Positions 15,699 through 23,123 of a DNA stretch of 35,969 bases are shown piece by piece. The notes beneath the pieces were generated by a model. That model was not told the DNA's origin. It saw only the letters and a list, made by a program, of their open reading frames with translations, and did not search any database. This DNA comes from CAZRZN01 sp964604565 (lineage in GTDB: Bacteria > Pseudomonadota > Alphaproteobacteria > Rhodobacterales > Rhodobacteraceae), in assembly GCA_964604565.1 (NCBI GenBank), contig CAZRZN010000017.1, positions 1-35,969 of the forward strand. The letters are read 5' to 3'. Positions within the stretch are counted from its first letter, which is position 1, and every line of letters begins with the position of its first letter. The translations under genes were made by a program, and so were the position numbers.

Positions 15699-16928
15699 AT
15701 GGCACCCGTTTCCCTTTCTGATGCGCATCTTTTGCCGATGTGGCGACGCCCTGCGGCGCTGCTGGTTCTCATGGCGATTGCAATGCCGCTGTCCTTTGCG
15801 ACATGGTCGGCGCTGTTGAACAACTTTGTCATCGAGGCGGCGAATTTCGATGGCAAGGACATCGGCTGGCTGCACACGGTGCGCGAGATTCCGGGATTTC
15901 TGGCCATCGGCGTGATCGCCGTGCTGCTGGTGATGCGCGAGCAGGTTCTGGCGTTGGTCTCGCTGGTCTTGCTGGCCGTTGCCACGGCGTTGACTGCCAT
16001 GTTTCCCAGCATGGGTGGTCTGCTTTTCATCACCTTGTTGAGTTCCATCGGGTTTCACTACTACGAGACCGTGAACCAGAGCTTGCAGTTGCAATGGCTG
16101 CCCAAGGAGCGGGCGCCGCAGATGCTTGGCTGGTTGATTGCCGCCGGATCCGGGGCGACGCTGGTGGCCTATGTGGCGATCGTGCTGACCTGGCAACTCT
16201 GGGACCTGTCCTACAACTTCGTATACATGGTGTCCGGGGCACTGACCCTGATCATCGTGGCCTATTGTGCGCTGGCGTTTCCACAATTCGAAAGCCCGAA
16301 TCCGCAGATCAAGAAATTCGTCCTGCGCCGACGCTACTGGCTGTATTATGCCCTGCAATTCATGTCCGGGGCGCGGCGGCAGATCTTTGTCGTGTTCGCC
16401 GGGTTCATGATGGTGGAGCGCTTTGGCTTCGAGGTGCATGAAGTCACGGCGCTTTATCTCATCAACCTGATGGCGAATATGGTGATCGGTCCGGTCTTTG
16501 GCCGCGCGGTTTTCCGATTTGGCGAACGGAACACGCTGGCGTTCGAATACATCGGACTGACCATCGTCTTTACCCTCTATGGTGGGATCTACTGGTTCGG
16601 CTGGGGTGTGCTGCTTGCTGCGGCTCTTTATGTCATCGATCATCTGTTCTTTGCCATGGCTCTGGCGCTGAAGACCTATTTCCAGAAGATCGCCGCCCCT
16701 GGTGATATCGCGCCGACGGCCGCTGTTGCCTTTACGATCAATCATATCGCAGCGGTCTTTCTACCGGCGGGGTTGGGCTATCTGTGGTTGGTGTCGCCCG
16801 GCGCGGTCTTTGGCCTTGCGGCGGGCATGGCGCTGGTCAGCCTTGGCTTGGCCATGATGATTCCGCGCCATCCCGAACCGGGCAACGAGACCATCTTCAG
16901 CGGGTACATGCCTGCTCCGGCAGAATAA
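15699..16928 (+). CDS. MFS transporter
   Basis: A 409-residue major facilitator superfamily protein with about twelve hydrophobic segments. Its first helix is followed by a loop that includes GKDIGWLHTVREIPGFLAIG, and the cytoplasmic loop between halves is basic (FVLRRRYWLYY). The usual MFS motif A is weak. The substrate is unknown. It follows the cupin gene after 65 bases and precedes a MATE gene by six bases, so the three may be one transcript. The ATG at 15699 has GAGGGG immediately before it; an alternative ATG at 15738 would remove 13 residues but lacks a ribosome binding site. Confidence 0.88.
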   Translation: MAPVSLSDAHLLPMWRRPAALLVLMAIAMPLSFATWSALLNNFVIEAANFDGKDIGWLHTVREIPGFLAIGVIAVLLVMREQVLALVSLVLLAVATALTAMFPSMGGLLFITLLSSIGFHYYETVNQSLQLQWLPKERAPQMLGWLIAAGSGATLVAYVAIVLTWQLWDLSYNFVYMVSGALTLIIVAYCALAFPQFESPNPQIKKFVLRRRYWLYYALQFMSGARRQIFVVFAGFMMVERFGFEVHEVTALYLINLMANMVIGPVFGRAVFRFGERNTLAFEYIGLTIVFTLYGGIYWFGWGVLLAAALYVIDHLFFAMALALKTYFQKIAAPGDIAPTAAVAFTINHIAAVFLPAGLGYLWLVSPGAVFGLAAGMALVSLGLAMMIPRHPEPGNETIFSGYMPAPAE

Positions 16929-16934
16929 ACAGGT

Positions 16935-18344
16935 ATGCCGACGGACGCCGTTCGGACCGAGGGCCGTTTCCTGACAGGGTCCACCATGGGCCATGTGGTG
17001 CGCATGACTCTGACCGGGGCGGCGGGCATCACGTTCGTCTTTGTGGTCGATGCGGCCAATCTGTTCTGGCTGTCGCAACTTGGCGATCCGCTTTTGATGG
17101 CGGCCATCGGCTATGCCTTTGCGATCCAGTTTTTCACAGTGTCCATCGGGGTTGGCCTGATGATCGCCACCACGGCGCTTGTCTCGCGCAGCATCGGGCG
17201 GGGCGAACGGGCGTTGGCCCGTGAACAGGGAACTGCCGGTCTGATGCTGACCTTGTTGGTTCAGGCAACGGTCGCCCTTCTGGTCTGGGTCTTCCGTAGC
17301 GAATTGTTGTCCAGTGTCGGCGCCGAAGGCGAAGCGCTGAGGCTCGCGGCGCGGTATCTGGCCTTGTCCATTCCATCGTTGACCATCATGGCCATTGGCC
17401 TGTGCGGCAGTGCCGTGTTGCGGGCCGACGGGCTGGCCCGGCAGGCAATGATGGTGACCATGGGCGGTGGGCTTGTCATGCTGGGATTGGATCCGCTGCT
17501 GATCTACACGCTGGGCTGGGGTCTGGATGGTGCGGCGCTGAGCATCTGGATCTTTCGCGGCATCATGGCCGGACTGGCGCTGTATTACGCAGCATATGCT
17601 CACGGGTTGCTGGCGCGGCCATCCCTTGGCCTGCTGGTGCGGCACGGTGGGGCCCTGGCCCGCGTTGCGCTGCCGGCGATCGTCACGCAGATGGCGACGC
17701 CTTTTGGAAATTTTCTGCTGACCAGCGTCATGGCCAGCTACGGCGACTCGGCGGTGGCCGCGTGGGCCGTGGTGAACCGATTGACGGTGGTGGCCTTTGG
17801 CGGGTTGTTCTCGCTGAGCGGGGCCATCGGCGGCATCTTTGGCCAGAACTTCGGCGCACGGCAGTTTGATCGTCTGCGCGCGACATATCGCGATGCGATC
17901 CTGTTCTGCATTCTCTACGCGGGGGCGATCTGGTTGATCCTTATGGCCCTGTCGGGGCAGATCGCGCAGGGTTTTGGCCTGACGGGCAAGGCCGTCGATG
18001 TATTGCGCGCCTTTACCCACATCGGGGCGCTGTCCTTTGTTATCGGTGGTATGCTGTTCGTGTCCAACGCCGCTTTCAATACGCTCGGCCGCCCGCTTTG
18101 GGCCTCCGTGCTCAGCTGGCTGCGCGAGGGGATCCTGATGCTGCCTGCCGCGCTGTGGCTGTCGACGTTTTACGCGGCAGAAGGCGTGATCTATGCGCAG
18201 GCGCTTGTGGGCGTGATCATGGGGGCAATCGCCGGTCTTCTGGGCTGGCGGTATGTGCAGAGGATCGACGACGGCCCCCTGCCAAAGCTTGACCTGACAG
18301 AGCGACGGGCCTACCGGGACCCGAACCGCTATCGTCGTCGCTGA
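16935..18344 (+). CDS. MATE family efflux transporter
   Basis: A 469-residue multidrug and toxin extrusion protein with about twelve helices in two bundles. Family features are visible: FVFVVDAANLFWLSQLGDP in the first helices, the ISIG/VGLMIATTALVSRSIGRGE block near residue 75, and the corresponding ALPAIVTQMATPFGNFLL region in the second half. MATE proteins exchange cationic compounds or drugs for Na+ or H+. The gene starts six bases after the MFS stop codon, so co-transcription is likely. The C-terminus ends in a basic cytoplasmic tail. It is followed after 14 bases by prmA, which may share the transcript. Confidence 0.93.
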   Translation: MPTDAVRTEGRFLTGSTMGHVVRMTLTGAAGITFVFVVDAANLFWLSQLGDPLLMAAIGYAFAIQFFTVSIGVGLMIATTALVSRSIGRGERALAREQGTAGLMLTLLVQATVALLVWVFRSELLSSVGAEGEALRLAARYLALSIPSLTIMAIGLCGSAVLRADGLARQAMMVTMGGGLVMLGLDPLLIYTLGWGLDGAALSIWIFRGIMAGLALYYAAYAHGLLARPSLGLLVRHGGALARVALPAIVTQMATPFGNFLLTSVMASYGDSAVAAWAVVNRLTVVAFGGLFSLSGAIGGIFGQNFGARQFDRLRATYRDAILFCILYAGAIWLILMALSGQIAQGFGLTGKAVDVLRAFTHIGALSFVIGGMLFVSNAAFNTLGRPLWASVLSWLREGILMLPAALWLSTFYAAEGVIYAQALVGVIMGAIAGLLGWRYVQRIDDGPLPKLDLTERRAYRDPNRYRRR

Positions 18345-18358
18345 CAGAAAGACCTGAA

Positions 18359-19231
18359 ATGGCCACCTACACCGCCTTCACCAAGCTCACGACTCAGGAT
18401 CAGGCGGAGGCTCTGGGCCTTGCGCTGGAAGAGATGGAACCCGAACCCACCGGTGTCGGCGTCTTTGAAATAGAGGACGGATCAGGCACTTGGGAAGTGG
18501 GCGGCTATTTCACCGAAGCCCCGAACGAGGTGGAACTGGCGTTGCTTGCAGCAGGGTTCGAGGCGACACCTTTCGTCGTGTCCGAGGTGCCGGATACCGA
18601 TTGGGTCGACAAGGTGCGGCGCGAATTGACACCCGTGATTGCCGGGCGGTTTTTCGTTTACGGAAGCCACGATGCAGACAAGATCCCCAAGGACGCCGAA
18701 CCGCTCCTGATCGAGGCGGCGATGGCCTTCGGCACTGGTCACCATGGTACCACGCAGGGCTGCCTTGAGGCGCTCGACCGGCTCGCCAACGGCGGTTTCA
18801 CAGGCCGCAACGTGGCCGACATTGGCTGCGGGACGGCCGTGTTGGCGATGGGGGCTGCGCGGATCTGGCCGAAAACGGTGATCGCGTCGGACATCGACGA
18901 GGTGGCAGTCGAGGTGGCGGAGGCAAACGTGCGCGCGAACGGCTTGGCCGACCGTGTGGTTTGCGTGGTTGCTGCAGGGTTTGACCAGCCCGATCTGCGG
19001 GCGCGTGCGCCCTATGATCTGGTGTTCGCCAACATCCTGAAGCAGCCATTGATCGACCTTGCGCCTGACATGGCGGCCAATCTGGCGCCGGGCGGATATG
19101 CGGTGCTGTCGGGGATACTGACGCGGCAAGCAGATGAGGTCGTCGAAGTCTATGCCGCCGCAGGGATCCCGCAACTGCGACGGGATGTGATCGGCGACTG
19201 GGTCACCCTCACCTTGCAAAAGACTGGATGA
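18359..19231 (+). CDS. prmA: Ribosomal protein L11 methyltransferase
   Basis: A 290-residue SAM-dependent methyltransferase that trimethylates ribosomal protein L11. The N-terminal substrate-recognition domain (about 1-105) is followed by AFGTGHHGTTQGCLEAL, the PrmA hallmark, then SAM-binding motif I DIGCGTAVLAMGAA (about 154-167), the acidic SDIDEVAVEVAEANV motif, and the catalytic-type ANILKQPLIDLAP loop. It is slightly shorter than Escherichia coli PrmA, as is usual in Alphaproteobacteria. It starts 14 bases after the MATE stop and may be transcribed with it. A 114-base gap follows before the small membrane protein gene. Confidence 0.94.
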   Translation: MATYTAFTKLTTQDQAEALGLALEEMEPEPTGVGVFEIEDGSGTWEVGGYFTEAPNEVELALLAAGFEATPFVVSEVPDTDWVDKVRRELTPVIAGRFFVYGSHDADKIPKDAEPLLIEAAMAFGTGHHGTTQGCLEALDRLANGGFTGRNVADIGCGTAVLAMGAARIWPKTVIASDIDEVAVEVAEANVRANGLADRVVCVVAAGFDQPDLRARAPYDLVFANILKQPLIDLAPDMAANLAPGGYAVLSGILTRQADEVVEVYAAAGIPQLRRDVIGDWVTLTLQKTG

Positions 19232-19345
19232 AAGAAGGCGGTTCATCGCAGTTTGGTCCAATTTAAAACATATTGCCGCATTTTTGCCGTAAAGTTTTAT
19301 TAAAGGTGTCAGCAACCGGTGGGGGCCGGTTTGCATGAGGCTGCC

Positions 19346-19690
19346 ATGGATCAAGCACTCAAGAGTTTCCGAAAACGCGAACAAGCGGTGCGCCGCAAAC
19401 ATATCCGCATGTCCCAAGGTTATATCACGCGGATCGGCAGGAACGGCGTGATCGAACAGGTCCCGGACCGCAAGCTGGCGGCGAACGGCCTTGGGCTGTT
19501 GTTACGGCTTGCCGTGGTGTTGACAGCCTTCAAGGTGCTGGTTCTGACGTGGCTTGGAGAGGCCGTCTACCTCGAGACTCTGGATGTGCTGTCTCGTGGC
19601 CCGACCCACGAAAAAGCGGGGGCCTGGTTGATGCAGATTGATCCTTTGACGCGAAAACTGGTAGATCTGGTCGCCTTTATTTCGGGCTGA
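19346..19690 (+). CDS. Small single-pass membrane protein of unknown function
   Basis: A 114-residue protein. It has a highly basic N-terminal third (SFRKREQAVRRKHIRMSQGY), then one hydrophobic helix at about residues 50-70 (LGLLLRLAVVLTAFKVLVLTWLG), and a C-terminal polar part with alternating charges. This predicts a single-pass inner-membrane protein with its basic N-terminus in the cytoplasm. The frame is open upstream to 19319, but GAGG at 19337 before the ATG at 19346 marks the start. It follows prmA with a 114-base gap that contains AT-rich sequence resembling a promoter. No known family was recognised. Confidence 0.72.
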   Translation: MDQALKSFRKREQAVRRKHIRMSQGYITRIGRNGVIEQVPDRKLAANGLGLLLRLAVVLTAFKVLVLTWLGEAVYLETLDVLSRGPTHEKAGAWLMQIDPLTRKLVDLVAFISG

Positions 19691-19714
19691 TCGAAAGGCT
19701 TCCCAAAAAACGAA

Positions 19715-19743
19715 ACGACCGCGGCCCTTGGGGGCGCGGTCGT
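19715..19743 (-). terminator. Rho-independent terminator for the DUF1127 transcript
   Basis: ACGACCGCG (19715-19723) and CGCGGTCGT (19735-19743) make a perfect 9-base stem with an 11-base loop. Read on the minus strand the stem is followed by TTCGTTTTTT, a proper T-tract, so it terminates leftward transcription from the DUF1127 gene. The plus-strand side lacks a T-run but may slow transcription from the small membrane protein gene, which ends 25 bases earlier. Confidence 0.75.
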
Positions 19744-19820
19744 CTACAGTGCCGTAAGTGTCTTGAAAAGGCGCCAGTCCGTCAGCTCGTCTGGTGGTGA
19801 GACTGCCTGGGGATCATGGC

Positions 19821-20024
19821 TCAACGGCGCGCGACGGAGTCGATATCACCACGCTGGAGGCCGATATCGTCAAGTTCGCGGTCGGTCAGTGAGGAAAGGC
19901 TGTTGCGCGTCAGGCGCGAGTCATTCCACGCGGCGAAGGCGCTGACGGCGGTTGTGAAAATGCCGCCGATACGTGCGGCGGAGCCTGTCGAGGCGTAGGG
20001 GCGGGTGGTGTCGAATGCGGCCAT
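19821..20024 (-). CDS. DUF1127 domain-containing small protein
   Basis: A 67-residue protein with the DUF1127 signature in its C-terminal half, LTRNSLSSLTDRELDDIGLQRGDIDSVARR, where the helix L-x-x-L-x-D-x-x-L-x-D-I-G-L is diagnostic. The N-terminal half is Ala/Thr-rich. Small DUF1127 proteins in Alphaproteobacteria are arginine-rich and have been linked to RNA turnover and phosphate or nutrient adaptation, but none is assigned for this gene. The ATG at 20024 has AAGGAG at good spacing, so the longer frame to 20093 was rejected. A promoter (20065-20093) and a terminator (19715-19743) make it a stand-alone transcript divergent from ruvC. Confidence 0.88.
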   Translation of the reverse strand: MAAFDTTRPYASTGSAARIGGIFTTAVSAFAAWNDSRLTRNSLSSLTDRELDDIGLQRGDIDSVARR

Positions 20025-20064
20025 GACGTGTCTCCTTGGGGGGTTTGGCGTTGTTCTGAAATCG

Positions 20065-20093
20065 CACATAAGATGGGCAATTCGCGTCGGCAA
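20065..20093 (-). promoter_or_regulatory. Promoter candidate for the DUF1127 gene
   Basis: On the minus strand TTGCCG (20093-20088), a 17-base spacer, then TATGTG (20070-20065). The -10 lies about 40 bases upstream of the start codon, leaving room for a short leader with the AAGGAG. Spacing is ideal, hexamer match is moderate. Confidence 0.45.
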
Positions 20094-20225
20094 GCCGCAA
20101 AAAATGCATGGGACACATGCGGATTTTGCATGGCGGAAATTTGGTTAAAGTCATTGAAATTCAAGCAAAAAACCGCCTAGAAAGATGTCGTTTTCAGGCT
20201 TGCCCGCGCCGCAAATGGCCGTCCT

Positions 20226-20267
20226 CTGTCGGTCTGGGGACAGCGCCTGTCGCAAACGGACAGCGCC
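20226..20267 (+). repeat. Paired CTGTC/GACAG inverted repeats and 10-base direct repeat upstream of ruvC
   Basis: CTGTC at 20226-20230 and 20247-20251 alternate with GACAG at 20239-20243 and 20259-20263, forming two inverted repeats with 8- and 7-base spacers. The 10-mer GGACAGCGCC is directly repeated at 20238-20247 and 20258-20267, exactly 20 bases apart, so both copies face the same side of the helix. The array lies just upstream of the putative ruvC promoter and suggests a regulator-binding region. Confidence 0.5.
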
Positions 20268-20276
20268 GCATTAACC

Positions 20277-20305
20277 TTGGCTTTTGTTCGCCTTTCGTGC
20301 TACCA
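20277..20305 (+). promoter_or_regulatory. ruvC promoter candidate with imperfect LexA (SOS) box
   Basis: TTGGCT (20277-20282), a 17-base spacer, then CTACCA (20300-20305) form a plausible promoter. Between them GTTC-N7-GTGC (20286-20300) matches seven of the eight defined bases of the alphaproteobacterial LexA box GTTC-N7-GTTC. A repressor bound here would block the promoter. RuvCAB is a known LexA target in several Alphaproteobacteria, which supports the reading, but the mismatch is real. Confidence 0.42.
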
Positions 20306-20334
20306 AGCCTGGAAAATGACAATTGTAGGCATCC

Positions 20335-20823
20335 ATGCGGATATTGGGTATTGATCCGGGGCTTCGGATCGTCGGATGGGGCGTGATCGAGGTCGATGGC
20401 AGCCGACTCAGACATGTTGAGAATGGGCTGTGCAAGCCTGAAGGGACCGAACTTGCTGAAAGGCTCTTGTCGCTACACGGCCTTCTGACCGCGATATTCG
20501 CCAGGATGTTGCCGGATGAAGCGGCGGTGGAGAAAACCTTCGTGAATCGTGACGGGGCCGGCACGCTCAAGCTGGGACAGGCGCGGGCCATCGCCCTTCT
20601 GGTGCCGGCACAATTCGGATTGCCCATCGGGGAATACGCACCCAACACGGTGAAAAAGACGGTTGTGGGTGTGGGGCACGCCGAAAAGCATCAGGTGGGT
20701 CATATGGTCGGCCTCCAGTTGCCTGGAGCACAGCCTGCCGGACCGGATGCCGCCGATGCGCTGGCCGTGGCGATCTGTCATGCGCATCACATCGGGTCCC
20801 GCAGGATGAAGGTGCGGGCATGA
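20335..20823 (+). CDS. ruvC: Crossover junction endodeoxyribonuclease RuvC
   Basis: A 162-residue Holliday-junction resolvase. It acts with RuvAB to cut the four-way junction symmetrically during recombinational repair. The four catalytic acids are in place: Asp7 in GIDPG, Glu66 in AAVEKTF, and Asp138 and Asp141 in GPDAADALAVAICH. Length is normal for alphaproteobacterial RuvC. No strong Shine-Dalgarno precedes the ATG, but the conserved MRILGIDPG opening fixes it. The stop codon overlaps the ruvA start as ATGA, so translation is coupled. Upstream lie a promoter with an imperfect SOS box and repeats. Confidence 0.95.
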   Translation: MRILGIDPGLRIVGWGVIEVDGSRLRHVENGLCKPEGTELAERLLSLHGLLTAIFARMLPDEAAVEKTFVNRDGAGTLKLGQARAIALLVPAQFGLPIGEYAPNTVKKTVVGVGHAEKHQVGHMVGLQLPGAQPAGPDAADALAVAICHAHHIGSRRMKVRA

Positions 20824-21485
20824 TCGGGCGCATCGCTGGCCAGGTGGTCTACACGGGCGACGACCATGTGCTGATAGACGCGCGGGGCGTGGGCTATATC
20901 GTCTACTGCACGGACCGCGTCCGGGCATCGCTGCCCGGCGCCGGCGAATACGCGGCGCTGTTCACCGATCTTCTGGTGCGTGAGGATCTGCTGCAACTCT
21001 ATGGCTTTCCGACCCTGGTGGAAAAAGAATGGTTCCGGCTTCTGTTATCGGTGCAGGGTGTCGGCGCCAAGGCGGCCCTAGCCATCCTTGGGACGCTGGG
21101 ACCGGATGGCGTAAGCCGTGCCCTGGCGCTGGGCGACTGGACGTCGATCAAGGCCGCCCGCGGTATAGGCCCCAAGACCGCACAGCGCGTGGTGAACGAA
21201 CTGAAGGACAAAGCGCCCGCCGTCATGGCCATGGGCGTGTCGGAAACCGTGGCCGATGGCCCGTTTGACGTGTCCGCTGATCCATCCGCGCAACAGGTGA
21301 ATGTGCCCATTTCGACAGCTCCCCGCTCCAGTGCTCAGGCCGAGGCACTGTCTGCGCTGGGCAATCTGGGCTATGCCCCGTCGGAGGCTGCCGGCGCCGT
21401 GGCAGAGGCCGCAGCCGCTGCACCAGAGGCGGAGACTGCGGATTTGATCCGCGGGGCGCTCAAGTTGCTGGCACCGAAGGCCTGA
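20820..21485 (+). CDS. ruvA: Holliday junction branch migration protein RuvA
   Basis: A 221-residue RuvA that tetramerises on the Holliday junction and recruits the RuvB motors. The N-terminal OB-fold begins MIGRIAGQV, the acidic-pin region follows, and helix-hairpin-helix motifs are seen at VQGVGAKAALAILGTLG and AARGIGPKTAQRVVNELK (about 77-130). A flexible Ala/Pro-rich linker leads to a C-terminal three-helix domain (AQAEALSALGNLGYAPSEA) that contacts RuvB. The ATG overlaps the ruvC stop. The gene is separated from ruvB by an unusual 257-base spacer. Confidence 0.95.
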   Translation: MIGRIAGQVVYTGDDHVLIDARGVGYIVYCTDRVRASLPGAGEYAALFTDLLVREDLLQLYGFPTLVEKEWFRLLLSVQGVGAKAALAILGTLGPDGVSRALALGDWTSIKAARGIGPKTAQRVVNELKDKAPAVMAMGVSETVADGPFDVSADPSAQQVNVPISTAPRSSAQAEALSALGNLGYAPSEAAGAVAEAAAAAPEAETADLIRGALKLLAPKA

Positions 21486-21742
21486 CCCGTGATCCTGTCC
21501 GCCCCCCTTCCCGACAAAGGCCGATTTGCACGGTGTGAATATGGTCTTGCGCGCGCGCCGGACGGACCTCGGCTGGGCGCAACGCCGCGGACTGGATGGC
21601 AGGGGGTCTGGCTTGAAACCATGCGCAACGTTGAGGGTCACAAAGCCCGGGATGAGGGCTGCGCGTCGCTCTTGACGACTGCATCGCGCGCGAACAGGTT
21701 GCACGCGGATCTTTGGGATGCACGGTGGCCGGGATGAAAAGC
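21486..21742 (+). other. Spacer between ruvA and ruvB, possible small ORF
   Basis: ruvA and ruvB are usually adjacent or nearly so; here 257 bases separate them. A GTG-initiated frame (21489-21737, 82 codons) fills it with moderate GC3 bias, but there is no Shine-Dalgarno matched to it and no protein family is recognised, so I do not call it a gene. The spacer may hold a separate ruvB promoter. Confidence 0.3.
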
Positions 21743-22771
21743 ATGACCGAACCCGACCCCAGCCTGCGTCCCGAAGCCATGCCGGAAGATCGCGACCGCG
21801 CGCTGCGCCCGCAGATGCTGACGGATTTCATCGGACAGGCCGAGGCCCGGTCAAATCTGCGGATTTTCATAGAAAGCGCCCGCCGCCGTGGCGAGGCCAT
21901 GGATCATACGCTGTTCCACGGACCGCCGGGGCTGGGCAAGACGACGCTGGCACAGATCATGGCGCGCGAGTTGGGGGTCGGCTTTCGGATGACCTCCGGG
22001 CCGGTGCTGGCCAAGGCCGGGGATCTGGCCGCGATCCTCACCAATCTGGAACGCAACGACGTCCTGTTCATCGACGAAATCCATCGCCTGAATGCCGCGG
22101 TGGAAGAGGTACTTTACCCGGCGATGGAGGATTACGAGCTGGATCTGGTCATCGGCGAAGGTCCGGCAGCGCGCACTGTCCGGATCGAATTGCAGCCCTT
22201 CACGCTTGTTGGGGCGACCACGCGGCTGGGATTGCTGACAACACCGCTGCGCGATCGGTTTGGCATTCCGACGCGATTGAATTTCTACACTATTCCGGAA
22301 CTTGAGACCATCGTCACCGGCAACTCTGCAAAGCTTGGTGTGGGTGTCGAAGGGGACGGCGCGCTGGAAATCGCCCGCAGGGCGCGCGGGACGCCGCGCA
22401 TTGCCGGGCGATTGTTGCGCCGGGTCGTTGATTTTGCCGTGGTCGAGGGCGACGGCGTCGTCACGCGGGCGCTGGCAGACAATGCTTTGACGCGTCTGGG
22501 GGTCGACCCTCTTGGGCTCGATGGGGCGGATATCCGGTATCTGCGGCTGATTGCGGAAAATTACGCCGGCGGTCCGGTCGGTATCGAGACGCTGTCAGCC
22601 GCCCTGTCCGAAAGCCGGGATGCGCTGGAGGAAGTGGTTGAACCCTATTTGTTGCAGCAGGGCCTGATCCAGCGCACGCCGCGAGGACGCATGCTGGCCG
22701 CAAAGGCATGGACCCATCTGGGCTTGGCCGCGCCTCGGTCACCGGGACAGACCGATCTCTTCGAAAGCTGA
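21743..22771 (+). CDS. ruvB: Holliday junction branch migration ATPase RuvB
   Basis: A 342-residue AAA+ helicase motor that drives branch migration. With the start at 21743, Walker A is GPPGLGKT at 60-67, Walker B LFIDEIHR at 108-115, sensor region GATTRLG and arginine-finger region LRDRFGI follow, and the C-terminal winged-helix domain ends in PRGR. The N-terminal ALRPQMLTDFIGQ block is conserved. An ATG three codons upstream (21734) is possible, but the MTEPDP opening matches other Rhodobacterales RuvB. It is the third gene of the ruvCAB cluster, separated by a 257-base gap from ruvA. Confidence 0.95.
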   Translation: MTEPDPSLRPEAMPEDRDRALRPQMLTDFIGQAEARSNLRIFIESARRRGEAMDHTLFHGPPGLGKTTLAQIMARELGVGFRMTSGPVLAKAGDLAAILTNLERNDVLFIDEIHRLNAAVEEVLYPAMEDYELDLVIGEGPAARTVRIELQPFTLVGATTRLGLLTTPLRDRFGIPTRLNFYTIPELETIVTGNSAKLGVGVEGDGALEIARRARGTPRIAGRLLRRVVDFAVVEGDGVVTRALADNALTRLGVDPLGLDGADIRYLRLIAENYAGGPVGIETLSAALSESRDALEEVVEPYLLQQGLIQRTPRGRMLAAKAWTHLGLAAPRSPGQTDLFES

Positions 22772-23123
22772 GAGGGGGGCATCTTTTGCAGCAGGCGGGG
22801 TCATCCCTTGGGACGGGCTATCGAGCAGATTTTGCCCTCTCCCGGGAACGGATCGTGTTAGGCAAATGCTCCCTTGTTCCACAGATTTGCGGGATCGCAG
22901 GGGGATCTGTGACCCCGATTGATCACGACATGCCCAAGATCGTTCCGGCTATCGTCATGCCGGCAGTGCCAGGATCCGCGGTCTGTTCGATCGGCATGAA
23001 TTGAGCGTCAACATGCTGATAAGAAAAGCCCCTGTTGCCCAAACGCGTGCAAGGCGCCAAGAGGGGCTTGCCTGTGTGGGGGCGCTTGAACTCAGTGAAA
23101 TCCGTATGGAAGGGAGATCCGCT
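22772..23123. other. Intergenic leader with two nested hairpins
   Basis: About 350 bases without a supported gene lie between ruvB and an unknown gene. Hairpin 1 has outer stem CACAGAT (22880-22886) with ATCTGTG (22905-22911) and an inner TGCG/CGCA stem. Hairpin 2 has AAGCCCCT (23026-23033) with AGGGGCTT (23062-23069) and an inner TTGC/GCAA pair. Neither has a following T-run. A tiny frame starting with GTG at 22909 (about 31 codons) exists but is unsupported. Confidence 0.4.

Larger units (their letters stand above)
20025..20334. other. Divergent intergenic region, DUF1127 / ruvC
   Basis: A 310-base non-coding spacer. Its left part contains the DUF1127 promoter. The middle is AT-rich with a short palindrome, GCATG-N5-CATGC (20106-20120). 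The right part holds paired CTGTC/GACAG repeats (20226-20263), then the ruvC promoter with an imperfect SOS box. No open frame looks coding. Confidence 0.5.

Noticed and set aside
15603..16745. 380-codon minus-strand frame
   Set aside because: Antisense shadow of the MFS gene, with His/Gln/Arg-rich composition typical of antisense frames.
21489..21737. 82-codon frame between ruvA and ruvB
   Set aside because: No Shine-Dalgarno matched to it and no recognisable family; kept only as a remark on the spacer.
22909..23004. Tiny GTG frame after hairpin 1
   Set aside because: About 31 codons, no clear homologue or ribosome site beyond a G-run; overlaps the hairpin.
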